A stretch of 64,000 bases of DNA from positions 496,001-560,000 of the forward strand of contig NZ_JAPDUG010000001.1 in the NCBI RefSeq assembly GCF_026015885.1, given 5' to 3'. Made by a program: the position numbers and the translations under genes. Source of the DNA: Halocynthiibacter sp. SDUM655004. Lineage in GTDB: Bacteria; Pseudomonadota; Alphaproteobacteria; Rhodobacterales; Rhodobacteraceae. Below, in pieces: positions 42,826 through 52,226 of this stretch; positions within the stretch are counted from its first letter, which is position 1; each line of letters starts with the position of its first letter. Below the pieces are notes generated by a model. The model was not told the origin of the DNA and made no database searches. It saw only the letters and a program-made list of their open reading frames with translations.

Positions 42826-44100
42826 TTAGACGATACCGCCGCCCGAGCCGTCAGCTTTTGGCCGTTTTGCGGCAACTTCGGCGCGATAGCCAGAGGCGCG
42901 GTATGTCTCGATGGGGTCAATCGCACCACCAGACAATTCGCGTGCTTTGGCAAGGATCGGATCAACATCTGTGCGGAAGGCCGCACGCAGGGTTGCCGAA
43001 GCCATAAGCGCATCGTTGTCGGACTGGTATCCGGCAAGCGCTTTACGATCCACCAAAGAAGCCTGAATGAAGGCGCGTTGGATTTCGATAGACGACACCA
43101 TCAGGCTTTCAATCGGGTCAGTCACATTGTGCGACTGATCGATCATATGCGCGAGGTCGAGGTCAGGAGTGTTTTCGGCATCGACCAACTCGTTCCAGAC
43201 GAGGAAGAGGCGGTAGGGGTCAATCGTGCCGCTATCAAGATCGTCGTCGCCGTATTTGCTGTCGTTGAAGTGGAAGCCGCCAAGCTTGCCCGCATGGATC
43301 AGGCGCGAGACGATCATCTCGATGTTCACATTCGGCGCGTGGTGTCCAAGATCAACGAGACACATCGCTTTCTCGCCAAGCTCTTGCGCTGTCAGTAGCG
43401 AGGTGCCCCAATCCTGAACAACGGTAGAATAAAAGGCGGGCTCATAGATTTTGTGCTCCGAGAAGATCCGCCAATCATCTGGGAGACCTTTGTAAATCGC
43501 CTTCATCGAATCGAGATAGCGCTCGAACTGACGTCCCATATGGGTCTGGCCAGGGAAGTTCGCACCATCGCCGATCCAGACGGTCAGCGCCCTGGAACCG
43601 ATAGCCTTGCCGATCTCAATGCATTCAAGATTGTGCTCGACCGCCTGCGCGCGAGTTTCCTCGTTGGTGTGGCTGAGTGAGCCGTATTTATAGGACTGTG
43701 TCTGATCTGGCTGGTCCTGAAAGGTGTTGGAGTTCATCGCGTCAAAGGAAAGGCCGTATTCGTCAGCTTTTGCTTTAAGGTCCGCAGGATCGGCCTTGTC
43801 CCATGGGATGTGCAGCGAAACCGACGGCGCGGCGCGCGTGAGTGTATGGATCACACCGCAATCGTCGAGCTTGTCGAAAATATTGGCGGGCTCGCCTTCA
43901 CCGGGAAAACGGGCAAAGCGGGTCCCGCCCGTGCCGGTTCCCCATGATGGTACCGCAACGCCGAAGCCTTGCGCGCGCTTCACGATGGCGTTGATATCGA
44001 TGCCCTTGCGGTCAAGCCGCTCGGCAAGTTGGTTGAAGTCTGTTTCAAGGTCCGCGGCGCGTTTGGCGTTTTCGGCCTCGATAATGGATTTGTCTAGCAT
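42826..44100 (-). CDS. rhaI: L-rhamnose isomerase (RhaI type)
   Basis: Isomerises L-rhamnose to L-rhamnulose. The 424-residue protein belongs to the Pseudomonas stutzeri/rhizobial RhaI group, not the E. coli RhaA group: GVAVPSWGTGTGGTRFARFPGEGEP at the N-terminus, TVWIGDGANFPGQ, EHKIYEPAFYSTVVQDWG with metal-binding Glu and Asp, LVDLGHHAPNVNIE and GGFHFNDSKYGDDDLDSGTIDPY. ATG 44100 is preceded by GGAGGA. Follows rhaD by 56 bp in the same operon and ends at a strong terminator. Confidence 0.95.
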   Translation of the reverse strand: MLDKSIIEAENAKRAADLETDFNQLAERLDRKGIDINAIVKRAQGFGVAVPSWGTGTGGTRFARFPGEGEPANIFDKLDDCGVIHTLTRAAPSVSLHIPWDKADPADLKAKADEYGLSFDAMNSNTFQDQPDQTQSYKYGSLSHTNEETRAQAVEHNLECIEIGKAIGSRALTVWIGDGANFPGQTHMGRQFERYLDSMKAIYKGLPDDWRIFSEHKIYEPAFYSTVVQDWGTSLLTAQELGEKAMCLVDLGHHAPNVNIEMIVSRLIHAGKLGGFHFNDSKYGDDDLDSGTIDPYRLFLVWNELVDAENTPDLDLAHMIDQSHNVTDPIESLMVSSIEIQRAFIQASLVDRKALAGYQSDNDALMASATLRAAFRTDVDPILAKARELSGGAIDPIETYRASGYRAEVAAKRPKADGSGGGIV

Positions 44101-44156
44101 AATGTCCTCCCGAAGCCTCGCGGGCGCCAGAGCCTGACGCCGCACGAGGGGATAGT

Positions 44157-46253
44157 TTAGCGTGTAAAGGCCTGAACGTTGCCTGCGTCGACATTCACGA
44201 TGTTACCTGTCGATTTTGCCGATTTGTCGGAGGCAAAGAAATAGGCCGCCTCGGCAATGTCTTCAGGTAGAACAGAGCGCTTCAGCATGGAGCGGTTGCG
44301 GTACATCTCCTCAAGACCCTCTTTGTCGGTTCCATATGTACCGGCACGTTGGTCAAGCCACTCACCTTCCCAGATTTTAGAGCCGCGCAGAACCGCATCA
44401 GGGTTCACTACGTTAACGCGGATGCCAGCCTCTGCACCCTCAAGCGCGAGGCAGCGGGCAAGGTGGATTTCAGATGCTTTGGCTGTGCAATATGCCGCAG
44501 CGTTCGGCGAGGCTGCGAGACCGTTTTTCGACGCAACAAACACAACAGAGCCGCCCATATCCTGAACGCGCATCATCTTGAACGCTTCACGCGACACGAG
44601 GAAGTAACCTGTGGAGAGGATATCCATGTTCTTGTTCCAAAGGTCGAGCGTTGTCTCTTCTACAGGTGCAGAAGAGGCGATGCCTGCATTGGAAACCAGA
44701 ATATCGACGCCGCCAAATTCAACCGCCGTGTAGGCATATGCAGCAGCAACAGCGTCCTCGTCTGTAACGTTCATGACAACGGTGCGCACAACATCTTTGC
44801 CATAGCGCGAGGTTAGGTTGTCATAGGTTGCCTTGAGGCTATCCTCGTTGATGTCGGCCAGCATCACGCAGGCCCCTTCGGAGAGATAGCGTTCAGCGGT
44901 GGCCGAACCAATGCCGCCAGCACCACCAGTCACAAGCGCAACTTGGCCAGCGAGGCTCTTGGGTTTCGGCATCCGCTGGAGTTTCGCTTCTTCAAGGAGC
45001 CAGTATTCGATGTCGAAAGCTTCTTGCTCGGGTAGGCCACAGTACTCGGAGACAGCGGAAGCGCCGCGCATCACATTGATTGCGTTGACATAGAACTCGC
45101 CCGAAATCCGCGCGGTTGCGCGATCCTTGGCGAAGGTGATCATGCCCACGCCAGGAATGAGGTAAACAACTGCATTCGGGTCGCGTAGAGCGGGGCTGTC
45201 GTCGTGCTTGCAGCGATCGTAATACGCCGCGTAGCCTTCGCGATACTTGGCAATCTGAGCTTCGAGACCTTCAAGCACTTCGTCGATGTTGTTTTTTGCT
45301 GGGTCGAAATCAACAACCAGCGGGCAAATCTTGGTGCGGAGGAAGTGATCGGGGCAGGACGTGCCGAGCGCCGCGAGGGCAGGCATATCTTTAGCGTTCA
45401 CGAATTCCAGAACAGCGTCGGAGTCTACAAAGTTGCCGACCATGTGCTGCTGACCGGAAACAAAACCACGAATCGCGGGCATCAGCTTCGCTGCAACTTC
45501 GCGACGGGCTTTTGTTTCAAGACTTTCGTGAACTGCACCACCGAAAGCGGGCACATCAGCAGTTTTCTCTTCAAAGTAAGCGATGGCTTTGTTGATGATC
45601 TCAAGCGTCAGCTCATAACAAGTCTTGGCGTCGTCATCCCATGTGAACAGCCCGTGTGATTCGAGAACAACGCCTTTTGCGTCGGGATTCTCTAGGCAGA
45701 ATTTCTCCAGCCACAGACCCAATTCGTAGCCCGGTTTTTTCCAAGGCAGCCAGCCGATATCGTCGCCAAAAATCTCTTTGGTCATGGCCTTACTGTCTTT
45801 GGTTGCCGCAATTGCGATGATCGCATCAGGGTGCATGTGATCGACGTGCGCTTTGGGAACATACGCGTGCAGCGGCGTATCGATTGAGGCCGCGCGAGGG
45901 TTCAGGTTGAACGTACAATGGGGCAGGTAGCCGACCATTTCATCTTCAAATTCGACACCGCGATACTTGCCTTTAAGGGCGCGGAGTTTGTCCATGTACA
46001 GCGTTGAAAAACCGTCCATTTTGATCGATCCAACGTCGCCACCAGAGCCTTTGACCCAAAGCACTTCGACCTCTTCGCCGGAAAGCGGATCAGCTTGAAA
46101 AACCTTAGCTGAGGTGTTGCCACCGCCATAGTTGGTCACACGCTTGTCAGAGCCAAGCAGGTTTGAGCGATACAGAAGCTTTTCAGGCTCGCTCATATTC
46201 GCGGCTTTCGCGTCATCCCAGAGCGAAGCTAGCTGGGTTGTTTCGGTGGTCAT
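44157..46253 (-). CDS. rhaD: Bifunctional rhamnulose-1-phosphate aldolase / short-chain dehydrogenase
   Basis: Fusion enzyme, 698 residues from ATG 46253 (GGGAGGAG upstream). The N-terminal class II aldolase part (residues about 1-400) has NYGGGNTSAKVF, VLWVKGSGGD, HAYVPKAHVDHMHPDAI with zinc His and VLESHGLFTWDDDAKTCYE; it splits rhamnulose 1-phosphate to dihydroxyacetone phosphate and lactaldehyde. The C-terminal SDR part (about 432-698) has VTGGAGGIGSATAERYL, LVSNAGIAS and YCTAKASE and would act on lactaldehyde. This is the known RhaD/RhaE fusion of rhizobia and roseobacters. Divergent from the DeoR gene. Confidence 0.95.
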   Translation of the reverse strand: MTTETTQLASLWDDAKAANMSEPEKLLYRSNLLGSDKRVTNYGGGNTSAKVFQADPLSGEEVEVLWVKGSGGDVGSIKMDGFSTLYMDKLRALKGKYRGVEFEDEMVGYLPHCTFNLNPRAASIDTPLHAYVPKAHVDHMHPDAIIAIAATKDSKAMTKEIFGDDIGWLPWKKPGYELGLWLEKFCLENPDAKGVVLESHGLFTWDDDAKTCYELTLEIINKAIAYFEEKTADVPAFGGAVHESLETKARREVAAKLMPAIRGFVSGQQHMVGNFVDSDAVLEFVNAKDMPALAALGTSCPDHFLRTKICPLVVDFDPAKNNIDEVLEGLEAQIAKYREGYAAYYDRCKHDDSPALRDPNAVVYLIPGVGMITFAKDRATARISGEFYVNAINVMRGASAVSEYCGLPEQEAFDIEYWLLEEAKLQRMPKPKSLAGQVALVTGGAGGIGSATAERYLSEGACVMLADINEDSLKATYDNLTSRYGKDVVRTVVMNVTDEDAVAAAYAYTAVEFGGVDILVSNAGIASSAPVEETTLDLWNKNMDILSTGYFLVSREAFKMMRVQDMGGSVVFVASKNGLAASPNAAAYCTAKASEIHLARCLALEGAEAGIRVNVVNPDAVLRGSKIWEGEWLDQRAGTYGTDKEGLEEMYRNRSMLKRSVLPEDIAEAAYFFASDKSAKSTGNIVNVDAGNVQAFTR

Positions 46254-46283
46254 TGTGATCTCCTCCCGATCCGTGGATAGTCT

Positions 46284-46361
46284 GGTCAAATTTGGTCAGA
46301 GACTGAGCGTGTTGCGACAAGATGTCAATCATAAATAGTCATAAACGATCAAATTTGGGCA
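46284..46361. promoter_or_regulatory. Two near-identical 15-bp elements in the rha divergent promoter region
   Basis: GGTCAAATTTGGTCA (46284-46298) and GATCAAATTTGGGCA (46347-46361) match at 13 of 15 positions and are 63 bp apart start to start, six helical turns. They flank the 187-bp region between rhaD and the DeoR-family gene; a TCATAAA direct repeat lies near 46329-46345. They are the likely operators for the DeoR regulator, allowing looping. Confidence 0.55.
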
Positions 46362-46440
46362 AAAATGAAAGAAAATGACAATTAGTGATTGACATGCGTG
46401 TGTCATCTGCGGCACCGTTGCTGTCAACAGGAGGAGAAGA

Positions 46441-47241
46441 ATGCACGAAAAGGAACGCCATAGGATCATTCTGTCTGCGGTACAGGACCGTCCGGTTGCG
46501 ACGGTTTTGGAGTTGTGCAGCATGACTGGAGCGTCCGAGGCGACAGTGCGGCGCGATATTTCTGCTTTGCATAAAGCTAAGAAGCTGCGCCGCGTGCGTG
46601 GCGGAGCAGAGGCGTTACATCCAAATCAATTCCTTGGCTTGGCTGGACGTCCTTTTGCAGTGAATGAAACGATCAACATCGCGCAAAAGCAAGCAATCGC
46701 CCGCAAGGCAGTCGAGTTATGCGACGAAGGTGAGCCGATCATTATCAATGGCGGTACGTCGACTTTCCAGATGGTGCACCCTCTAACAACCAAGCGCTTT
46801 CAGGTTTTTACCAACTCATTTCCGATTGCCGAGCACCTTCTCCAGAACTCGAAAAACACCGTCTTGATGTCAGGCGGGGTGATCTATCGGGAGCAAAAGA
46901 TTGTGCTTTCGCCGTTCGATAATGACGTGACCCGCAATTTCTATGCGCGCCGAATGTTTATGGGCGCACAGGGCGTTGGGCCACTTGGCGTGATGGAAGC
47001 GGACCCGCTGATCATTCAGGCCGAGCAAAAGCTGATCGGGCAGGCCGATGAGCTCGTGCTTCTAGTCGACTCTAGCAAATTCAAAGCGCGCTCCAGCCTC
47101 GTGCTGTGCCCGCTGAACAAGATTGATGTGCTGATTACCGATGAAGGTATCAGCGACCGTGACGCCGCAATGGTGGAATCGGCAGACATCGAACTGATCG
47201 TGGTGCCAGTTGGTGCCTCGAAAGAAGAGGTGGCTTCGTAA
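46441..47241 (+). CDS. rhaR: DeoR-family transcriptional regulator of rhamnose genes
   Basis: Sugar-responsive repressor or activator, 266 residues. The N-terminal helix-turn-helix is VLELCSMTGASEATVRRDISALHKAKKLRRVRGGAEAL (residues about 20-57), and the C-terminal DeoRC domain shows IINGGTSTFQMVHPL, VLMSGGVIYREQKIVLSPF, GVMEADPLIIQAEQKLIGQADELVLLVDSSKF. It heads the transport/kinase operon and is divergent from rhaDI, as in Rhizobium leguminosarum rhaR. The ligand is probably a phosphorylated rhamnose intermediate (inference). GGAGGAG precedes ATG 46441. Confidence 0.92.
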   Translation: MHEKERHRIILSAVQDRPVATVLELCSMTGASEATVRRDISALHKAKKLRRVRGGAEALHPNQFLGLAGRPFAVNETINIAQKQAIARKAVELCDEGEPIIINGGTSTFQMVHPLTTKRFQVFTNSFPIAEHLLQNSKNTVLMSGGVIYREQKIVLSPFDNDVTRNFYARRMFMGAQGVGPLGVMEADPLIIQAEQKLIGQADELVLLVDSSKFKARSSLVLCPLNKIDVLITDEGISDRDAAMVESADIELIVVPVGASKEEVAS

Positions 47242-47296
47242 TCACCGACATGAATGCGGAGCTGCAAATGTTTTGGAACCAAAGGGAGGAAATCCA

Positions 47297-48286
47297 ATGA
47301 AACTAACCAAACTTCTCGCATCTGCGGCCGTTGCTGCAGGTTTGTTTGCTGGCCCCGCGTCCGCCGAAGACATGCGCATTGCGCTTGTTGTAAAGGCTCT
47401 TGGCATCGGCTTCTTTGAGGCTGCTGCGAAAGGCGCTGAAGAAGCAGCCGAAGAGCTTGGCGGTGTAGAAATCATTTACACTGGTCCAACAGACACAACT
47501 GCCGAAGGCCAGATCGAAGTGATCAACTCGCTGATCGCGCAGAACGTTGATGCGATTGCAATCTCCGCTAACGACACAGACGCTCTTGTGCCGACACTTA
47601 AGAAGGCCATGCAGCGCGGCATCACTGTTGTGTCTTGGGACTCTGGCGTTGCAGAGGATGGCCGTCAGGCGCACCTTAACCCGTCATCGAACCCACTCAT
47701 CGGCAACATGATCATCAAACTCGCTGCTGATCACCTGCCTGATGGGGGTGAAGTTGCTGTTCTTTCGGCGACTACAACTTCGACAAACCAGAACGTCTGG
47801 ATCGAAGAGATGAACAAGGTCATGGGCGATTACCCTGGCATCGAAGTTGTTGCGACTGTTTACGGTGATGACCTTGCCGATAAATCCTATCGTGAGGCCA
47901 CTGGCCTGATGCAATCCCACCCGGATCTTGATGCGATCATCGCGCCAACTTCTGTTGGTATCGTTGCGGCAGCACAAGCCGTTGCTGATGCTGGCAAGAT
48001 CGGCGAAGTCAACGTAACTGGTCTCGGTCTGCCGTCTGAAATGGCGGGTGCGATCGAAAGCGGTGCGTCCAAGTCCTTCGCAATCTGGAACCCGATTGAT
48101 CTCGGTTACTCTGCAACAATGCTTGCTCACCAGCTTGCAACTGAAGCAGCAACAGCCGAGCCAGGTGCGGAAATCTCCATTGGTCGCATGGGTACCATCA
48201 CGCTGGACGACACAAACGCCGCCGCGATGGCCGATCCGTTTGTATACGACTCCAGCAACATCGATGACTTCAAGGATATCTTCTAA
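47297..48286 (+). CDS. rhaS: Rhamnose ABC transporter substrate-binding protein RhaS
   Basis: Periplasmic binding protein, 329 residues from ATG 47297 (GGGAGGA upstream). Signal: LLASAAVAAGLFAGPASA. The type I sugar-binding fold shows GIGFFEAAAKGAEEAAEELGGVEIIYTGPTDTTAEGQIE, DAIAISANDTDALVPTLKKAMQRGI, SWDSGV and TGLGLPSEMAGAI with ligand-contacting residues. It matches the RhaS group of R. leguminosarum type. A strong stem-loop follows and may raise its expression above the other transporter genes. Confidence 0.94.
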   Translation: MKLTKLLASAAVAAGLFAGPASAEDMRIALVVKALGIGFFEAAAKGAEEAAEELGGVEIIYTGPTDTTAEGQIEVINSLIAQNVDAIAISANDTDALVPTLKKAMQRGITVVSWDSGVAEDGRQAHLNPSSNPLIGNMIIKLAADHLPDGGEVAVLSATTTSTNQNVWIEEMNKVMGDYPGIEVVATVYGDDLADKSYREATGLMQSHPDLDAIIAPTSVGIVAAAQAVADAGKIGEVNVTGLGLPSEMAGAIESGASKSFAIWNPIDLGYSATMLAHQLATEAATAEPGAEISIGRMGTITLDDTNAAAMADPFVYDSSNIDDFKDIF

Positions 48287-48315
48287 GATACTCTGATTAC
48301 TTAAATCGATTGGCA

Positions 48316-48341
48316 GGGGCGGCGTAGCATTTCGCCGCCCC
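48316..48341 (+). other. GC-rich stem-loop between rhaS and rhaT
   Basis: GGGGCGGCG, loop TAGCATTT, CGCCGCCCC: a perfect 9-bp stem, extended outside by GGCA/TGCC with a two-base bulge. It lies 30 bp after the rhaS stop and 52 bp before the rhaT start, with no T-run. Such hairpins usually stabilise the mRNA of the abundant binding protein and limit read-through. Confidence 0.7.
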
Positions 48342-48392
48342 ACTGCCCAAACGAACAAGCTGCTCAATGCGAGCCGCTACGGGGATGTGTTC

Positions 48393-49937
48393 ATGCAAGA
48401 CCTTACACAAAAACCAGATGTCAAAACGCAGGGCGGAGCCGTTCTGAAGCTTGACGGCATCACCAAGTCTTTTCCGGGTGTCAAAGCGCTGGATGGCGTA
48501 GAGCTGGAACTTCACGCAGGTGAAGTCACGGCGCTCATTGGCGAAAACGGTGCGGGTAAATCGACTGTGGTGAAAACCCTGACGGGAATCTATCAGCCTG
48601 ATGGCGGCAGCATTCTTTTGAATGGCGCGCCTGTTCGTTTCGCCACACCGCAGGATGCAGCTGATGCGGGCGTTACGGCGATTCATCAGGAAACGGTTTT
48701 GTTTGACGAGTTGAGCGTGGCCGAAAACGTCTTTATCGGCCATGCCCCCAAAAACAAGTTCGGTCTCATCGACAAGAAGGCGATGTTTGACCGGACGACC
48801 GAAATTCTTAATTCCATCGGCGCCAAGATCGACGCCCATGTGAAACTAAAAGACCTAGGTATTGCCTCTCGACATCTTGTTGCGATCTCTCGCGCGCTGT
48901 CGGTCGAGGCGCAGGTCGTGATTATGGACGAGCCAACTGCCGCGCTCAGCCAGACCGAGATCGAAGAACTTTACGAATTGGTCGATACGTTGAAAGCGCA
49001 GGGTAAAGCGATCCTCTTTATCTCGCACAAATTCGACGAGATTTTCCGTATTGCGGATCGCTACACCGTGTTCCGCGACGGGCAGTACGTTGGTGCGGGT
49101 CTTATGAAAGACGTGAAAGAGGCTGATTTGGTGCAGATGATGGTTGGCCGTGCGGTTGAGCAGCTATTCCCCAAGCGTGAGGCCGAAATTGGCGAAGAAG
49201 TTCTTACTGTTGCTGGCTATAGCCACCCGACAGAGTTTGAAGACATCAACTTTACGCTCCGCAAAGGCGAAATCCTCGGGTTCTACGGGCTTGTTGGCGC
49301 GGGTCGTTCAGAATTTATGCAGTCGCTTATCGGTATCACCCGCCCGTCCAAAGGCGCAGTGAATATCAATGGCGATGTTCGGGTGATCCGCTCTCCGGCC
49401 GAGGCAATCGATGCAGGTATCGTTTACGTTCCCGAAGATCGCGGTAAACAGGGCGCAATCCTTGATATGCCGATCTTCCAGAACGTGACGCTTCCGTCGC
49501 TCAAGAAAACGTCACGCGATGGGTTTATTCAACTAGCCAATGAATTCGCTCTGGCACGCGAATATACCGAGCGGCTCGATCTTCGGGCGGCGTCACTTGA
49601 TACCAACGTGGGCGCGCTCTCTGGCGGAAACCAACAGAAGGTCGTGATTGCGAAGTGGCTGGCAACGAAACCGCGTGTCATCATTCTGGATGAACCGACC
49701 AAAGGGATTGATATCGGCTCTAAGGCTGCGGTTCATGATTTCATGTCCGAGCTCGCATCCGAGGGTCTTTCGGTCATTATGGTCAGTTCTGAAATTCCTG
49801 AAATTCTTGGTATGTCCGATCGTGTGATCGTGATGCGAGAGGGCCGGATGGTCGCCGAGCTTGAAGGGGATGACATGAAGCCGGAAACCCTTGTTCGCCA
49901 CGCCGTTGGCATCAATTCAACAGGAGATGCAGCATGA
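48393..49937 (+). CDS. rhaT: Rhamnose ABC transporter ATP-binding protein RhaT (two ABC domains)
   Basis: ATPase of the CUT2 sugar-import family, 514 residues with two nucleotide-binding domains. N-terminal domain: Walker A GENGAGKSTVVKTL, AIHQETVLFDELSVAEN, Walker B VVIMDEPTAALS. C-terminal domain: a degenerate Walker A (GLVGAGRSEFMQSLIG), VYVPEDRGKQGAI, LSGGNQQKVVIAKWLATKP and VIILDEPTKGIDIGSK. ATG 48393 is taken with GGGG eight bases upstream; a GTG at 48387 is also possible. This RhaT is an ATPase, unlike the E. coli symporter of the same name. Confidence 0.94.
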   Translation: MQDLTQKPDVKTQGGAVLKLDGITKSFPGVKALDGVELELHAGEVTALIGENGAGKSTVVKTLTGIYQPDGGSILLNGAPVRFATPQDAADAGVTAIHQETVLFDELSVAENVFIGHAPKNKFGLIDKKAMFDRTTEILNSIGAKIDAHVKLKDLGIASRHLVAISRALSVEAQVVIMDEPTAALSQTEIEELYELVDTLKAQGKAILFISHKFDEIFRIADRYTVFRDGQYVGAGLMKDVKEADLVQMMVGRAVEQLFPKREAEIGEEVLTVAGYSHPTEFEDINFTLRKGEILGFYGLVGAGRSEFMQSLIGITRPSKGAVNINGDVRVIRSPAEAIDAGIVYVPEDRGKQGAILDMPIFQNVTLPSLKKTSRDGFIQLANEFALAREYTERLDLRAASLDTNVGALSGGNQQKVVIAKWLATKPRVIILDEPTKGIDIGSKAAVHDFMSELASEGLSVIMVSSEIPEILGMSDRVIVMREGRMVAELEGDDMKPETLVRHAVGINSTGDAA

Positions 49938-50911
49938 GCGCGCTCAAATCTCGCGAAGCCATTCTATTTGGCGCCATCTTTGCCCTCGTGGCTCTGATCG
50001 CAACGCGATTTCCGGGCTTTGTTGCTCCGGGAAACCTCGTTGCGGTGTTTACCGATACAACGCCTCTCATGATCCTCGCGATGGGTCAGATGGTGGTTAT
50101 TCTCACTCGCTGTATCGATCTTTCAGTGGCCGCAAATCTTGCGCTTACAGGGATGGTCTGCGCCATGATCAACGTGGCCGCGCCCGATCTTCCCGTGGCG
50201 GTTATTCTTGTGATTGCGCTTGTGATGGGGTCTGCCCTCGGTGCGATCAACGGTATTCTTGTCTGGAAGCTTAACATCCCGCCAATCGTTGTAACGCTTG
50301 GTACGATGACGATTTTCCGTGGTGTGATCTTCCTTCTGACTGAAGGAAAGTGGATCAACGCCCACGAGATGAGCCCGACCTTTACAGGGTTCCCGCGCGC
50401 CGAATTCCTCGGCATGCCGGTGCTTGGCTGGATAGGCGTTGTGATTGCGATTGTCATGATGGTTGTCATGGCGCGAACTACACTTGGCCGCGCGGTTTAT
50501 GCTGTTGGCGGCAACCCTCATGCGGCGGTCTATACGGGTATTGATGTGGGTAAGACCCAGTTCAAAGCCTTTGTGATCTCTGGAATGTTGGCTGGTCTGA
50601 CTGGCTACCTCTGGGTTGCTCGGTATTCGGTGGCCTATGTTGATATCGCGGGCGGCTTTGAGCTTGATGTTGTGGCGGCCTGTGTGATTGGCGGCGTTTC
50701 TATTGCAGGGGGCGCAGGGACCGTTGTTGGCACGCTGCTTGGCGCGCTCTTTCTTGGCGTTGTTAAAAATGCGCTTCCGGTCGTCGATGTTTCACCGTTC
50801 TGGCAGCTCGCCATCTCTGGCGCTGCGATCATCATCGCCGTTGCGTTCAACGCAAAATCTGGCCGCTCGAAAGGCCGTGTTATCCTTAAATCTGCGGAGC
50901 ATGCACAATGA
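49934..50911 (+). CDS. rhaP: Rhamnose ABC transporter permease RhaP
   Basis: First membrane subunit, 325 residues with about nine hydrophobic helices. CUT2 permease motifs: MGQMVVILTRCIDLSVAANLALTGMVCA, NGILVWKLNIPPIVVTLGTMTIFRG, VYAVGGNPHAAVYTGIDVGKTQFKAFVISGMLAGLTGYLWVARY and GGVSIAGGAGTVVGTLLGALF. Overlaps rhaT and rhaQ by four bases each. Confidence 0.93.
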   Translation: MSALKSREAILFGAIFALVALIATRFPGFVAPGNLVAVFTDTTPLMILAMGQMVVILTRCIDLSVAANLALTGMVCAMINVAAPDLPVAVILVIALVMGSALGAINGILVWKLNIPPIVVTLGTMTIFRGVIFLLTEGKWINAHEMSPTFTGFPRAEFLGMPVLGWIGVVIAIVMMVVMARTTLGRAVYAVGGNPHAAVYTGIDVGKTQFKAFVISGMLAGLTGYLWVARYSVAYVDIAGGFELDVVAACVIGGVSIAGGAGTVVGTLLGALFLGVVKNALPVVDVSPFWQLAISGAAIIIAVAFNAKSGRSKGRVILKSAEHAQ

Positions 50912-51903
50912 GCCTTGCTGAAAACACCCCCCGTCACATCCCAGACCGGCTGCGCTCTCCTCTTCAGGCGAAACTCGTAAGCTGGGAAAGCCTTCTCCTC
51001 GCGGTTGGGATTGGCATCTTTATCTTCAACTCGCTTGCGTCTCCGTACTTCCTCAATGCGTGGAACCTGTCGGACGCGACGTTCAACTTTACCGAAAAGG
51101 CGATGATCGCCTTTGCTATGGCGCTACTCATCATCTCTGGCGAGATTGACCTCTCTGTTGCGGCGATTATTGCGCTTGCTTCTACGGCGATGGGTGTCGC
51201 GATGGAGATGGGCGCCGGGACGCCAGTTCTTGTACTGGTCGGGCTTGGTACTGGTTTGCTTTGTGGCGCGTTTAATGGCGCGCTTGTGACCAAACTTGGC
51301 TTGCCGTCGATCGTTGTGACCATCGGTACGATGAGCCTGTTTCGCGGGATCAGTTACATCATCCTTGGCGATGGAGCCTTCCGTGGGTATCCGGAGAGTT
51401 TCTCGTGGTTCGGGCAGGGCTATGTCTTCTGGGTCATCACCGTCGAGTTCGTGATCTTTGCTATCCTCGCGGTAATCTTTGGCGTAGTGCTTCATAAAAC
51501 CAATTTCGGGCGCATGGTTTACGCGATTGGTAATAACCCAACAGGCGCGCTGTTCTCTGGTATCCGTGTGGATCGGGTTAAGATGATCCTGTTCTTGCTG
51601 ACGGGCCTTATGTCTGGCCTTGCGGCAGTTTGCTTGACCTCGCGGCTTGGCTCGACTCGGCCTTCAATCGCCTCCGGTATGGAGCTGGAGATCGTCACGA
51701 TGGTTGTGCTTGGCGGTGTTAATATCCTCGGTGGCTCTGGCTCTATTCCCGGTGTTGTGATTGCGGCCTTCGTTATGGGCCTCGTGACCTTCGGACTTGG
51801 GCTGCTCAATGTGCCGGGGATTGTGATGTCGATCTTTATCGGCCTGTTGTTAATCGGAGTAATTGCATTGCCGCGCCTATGGGCGATGCGGCGCAAATCT
51901 TGA
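50908..51903 (+). CDS. rhaQ: Rhamnose ABC transporter permease RhaQ
   Basis: Second membrane subunit, 331 residues, related to Rha[92 protein letters not shown] and [24 protein letters not shown]. The two permeases probably form a heterodimer. The gap to rhaM is eight bases. Confidence 0.93.
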   Translation: MSLAENTPRHIPDRLRSPLQAKLVSWESLLLAVGIGIFIFNSLASPYFLNAWNLSDATFNFTEKAMIAFAMALLIISGEIDLSVAAIIALASTAMGVAMEMGAGTPVLVLVGLGTGLLCGAFNGALVTKLGLPSIVVTIGTMSLFRGISYIILGDGAFRGYPESFSWFGQGYVFWVITVEFVIFAILAVIFGVVLHKTNFGRMVYAIGNNPTGALFSGIRVDRVKMILFLLTGLMSGLAAVCLTSRLGSTRPSIASGMELEIVTMVVLGGVNILGGSGSIPGVVIAAFVMGLVTFGLGLLNVPGIVMSIFIGLLLIGVIALPRLWAMRRKS

Positions 51904-51911
51904 GGTTAGGC

Positions 51912-52226
51912 ATGGAAAAAGTTGCTTTCTGCATGACCCTTCACGAGGGTAAACTCGATGAATACCGTCGGCGCCATGACGAGATTTGGCCAGAGTTGGT
52001 CGATCTTCTGAAAGACGCGGGTATCGAGGACTATTCTATCCACTATCATCCACAAACGCGGCAGCTTTTCGGAGTCCTGTGGCGGAGCGGTGATCACGGG
52101 ATGGACGATCTTCCCAATCACCCCGTTATGAAGAAATGGTGGGCGCATATGGCGGACATCATGGAAAGCAACCCTGACAACAGCCCCGTAGTTACCGATT
52201 TGGAAAAGGTCTTTCATCTGGCATGA
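51912..52226 (+). CDS. rhaM: L-rhamnose mutarotase
   Basis: Interconverts alpha and beta anomers of L-rhamnose so the isomerase receives its preferred form. The 104-residue ferredoxin-like protein has [26 protein letters not shown] with the catalytic His, [19 protein letters not shown] and [18 protein letters not shown] 51912 follows GAGGTTAGG. In rhizobia the equivalent gene is called rhaU. Its stop overlaps the kinase start by four bases. Confidence 0.95.
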   Translation: MEKVAFCMTLHEGKLDEYRRRHDEIWPELVDLLKDAGIEDYSIHYHPQTRQLFGVLWRSGDHGMDDLPNHPVMKKWWAHMADIMESNPDNSPVVTDLEKVFHLA

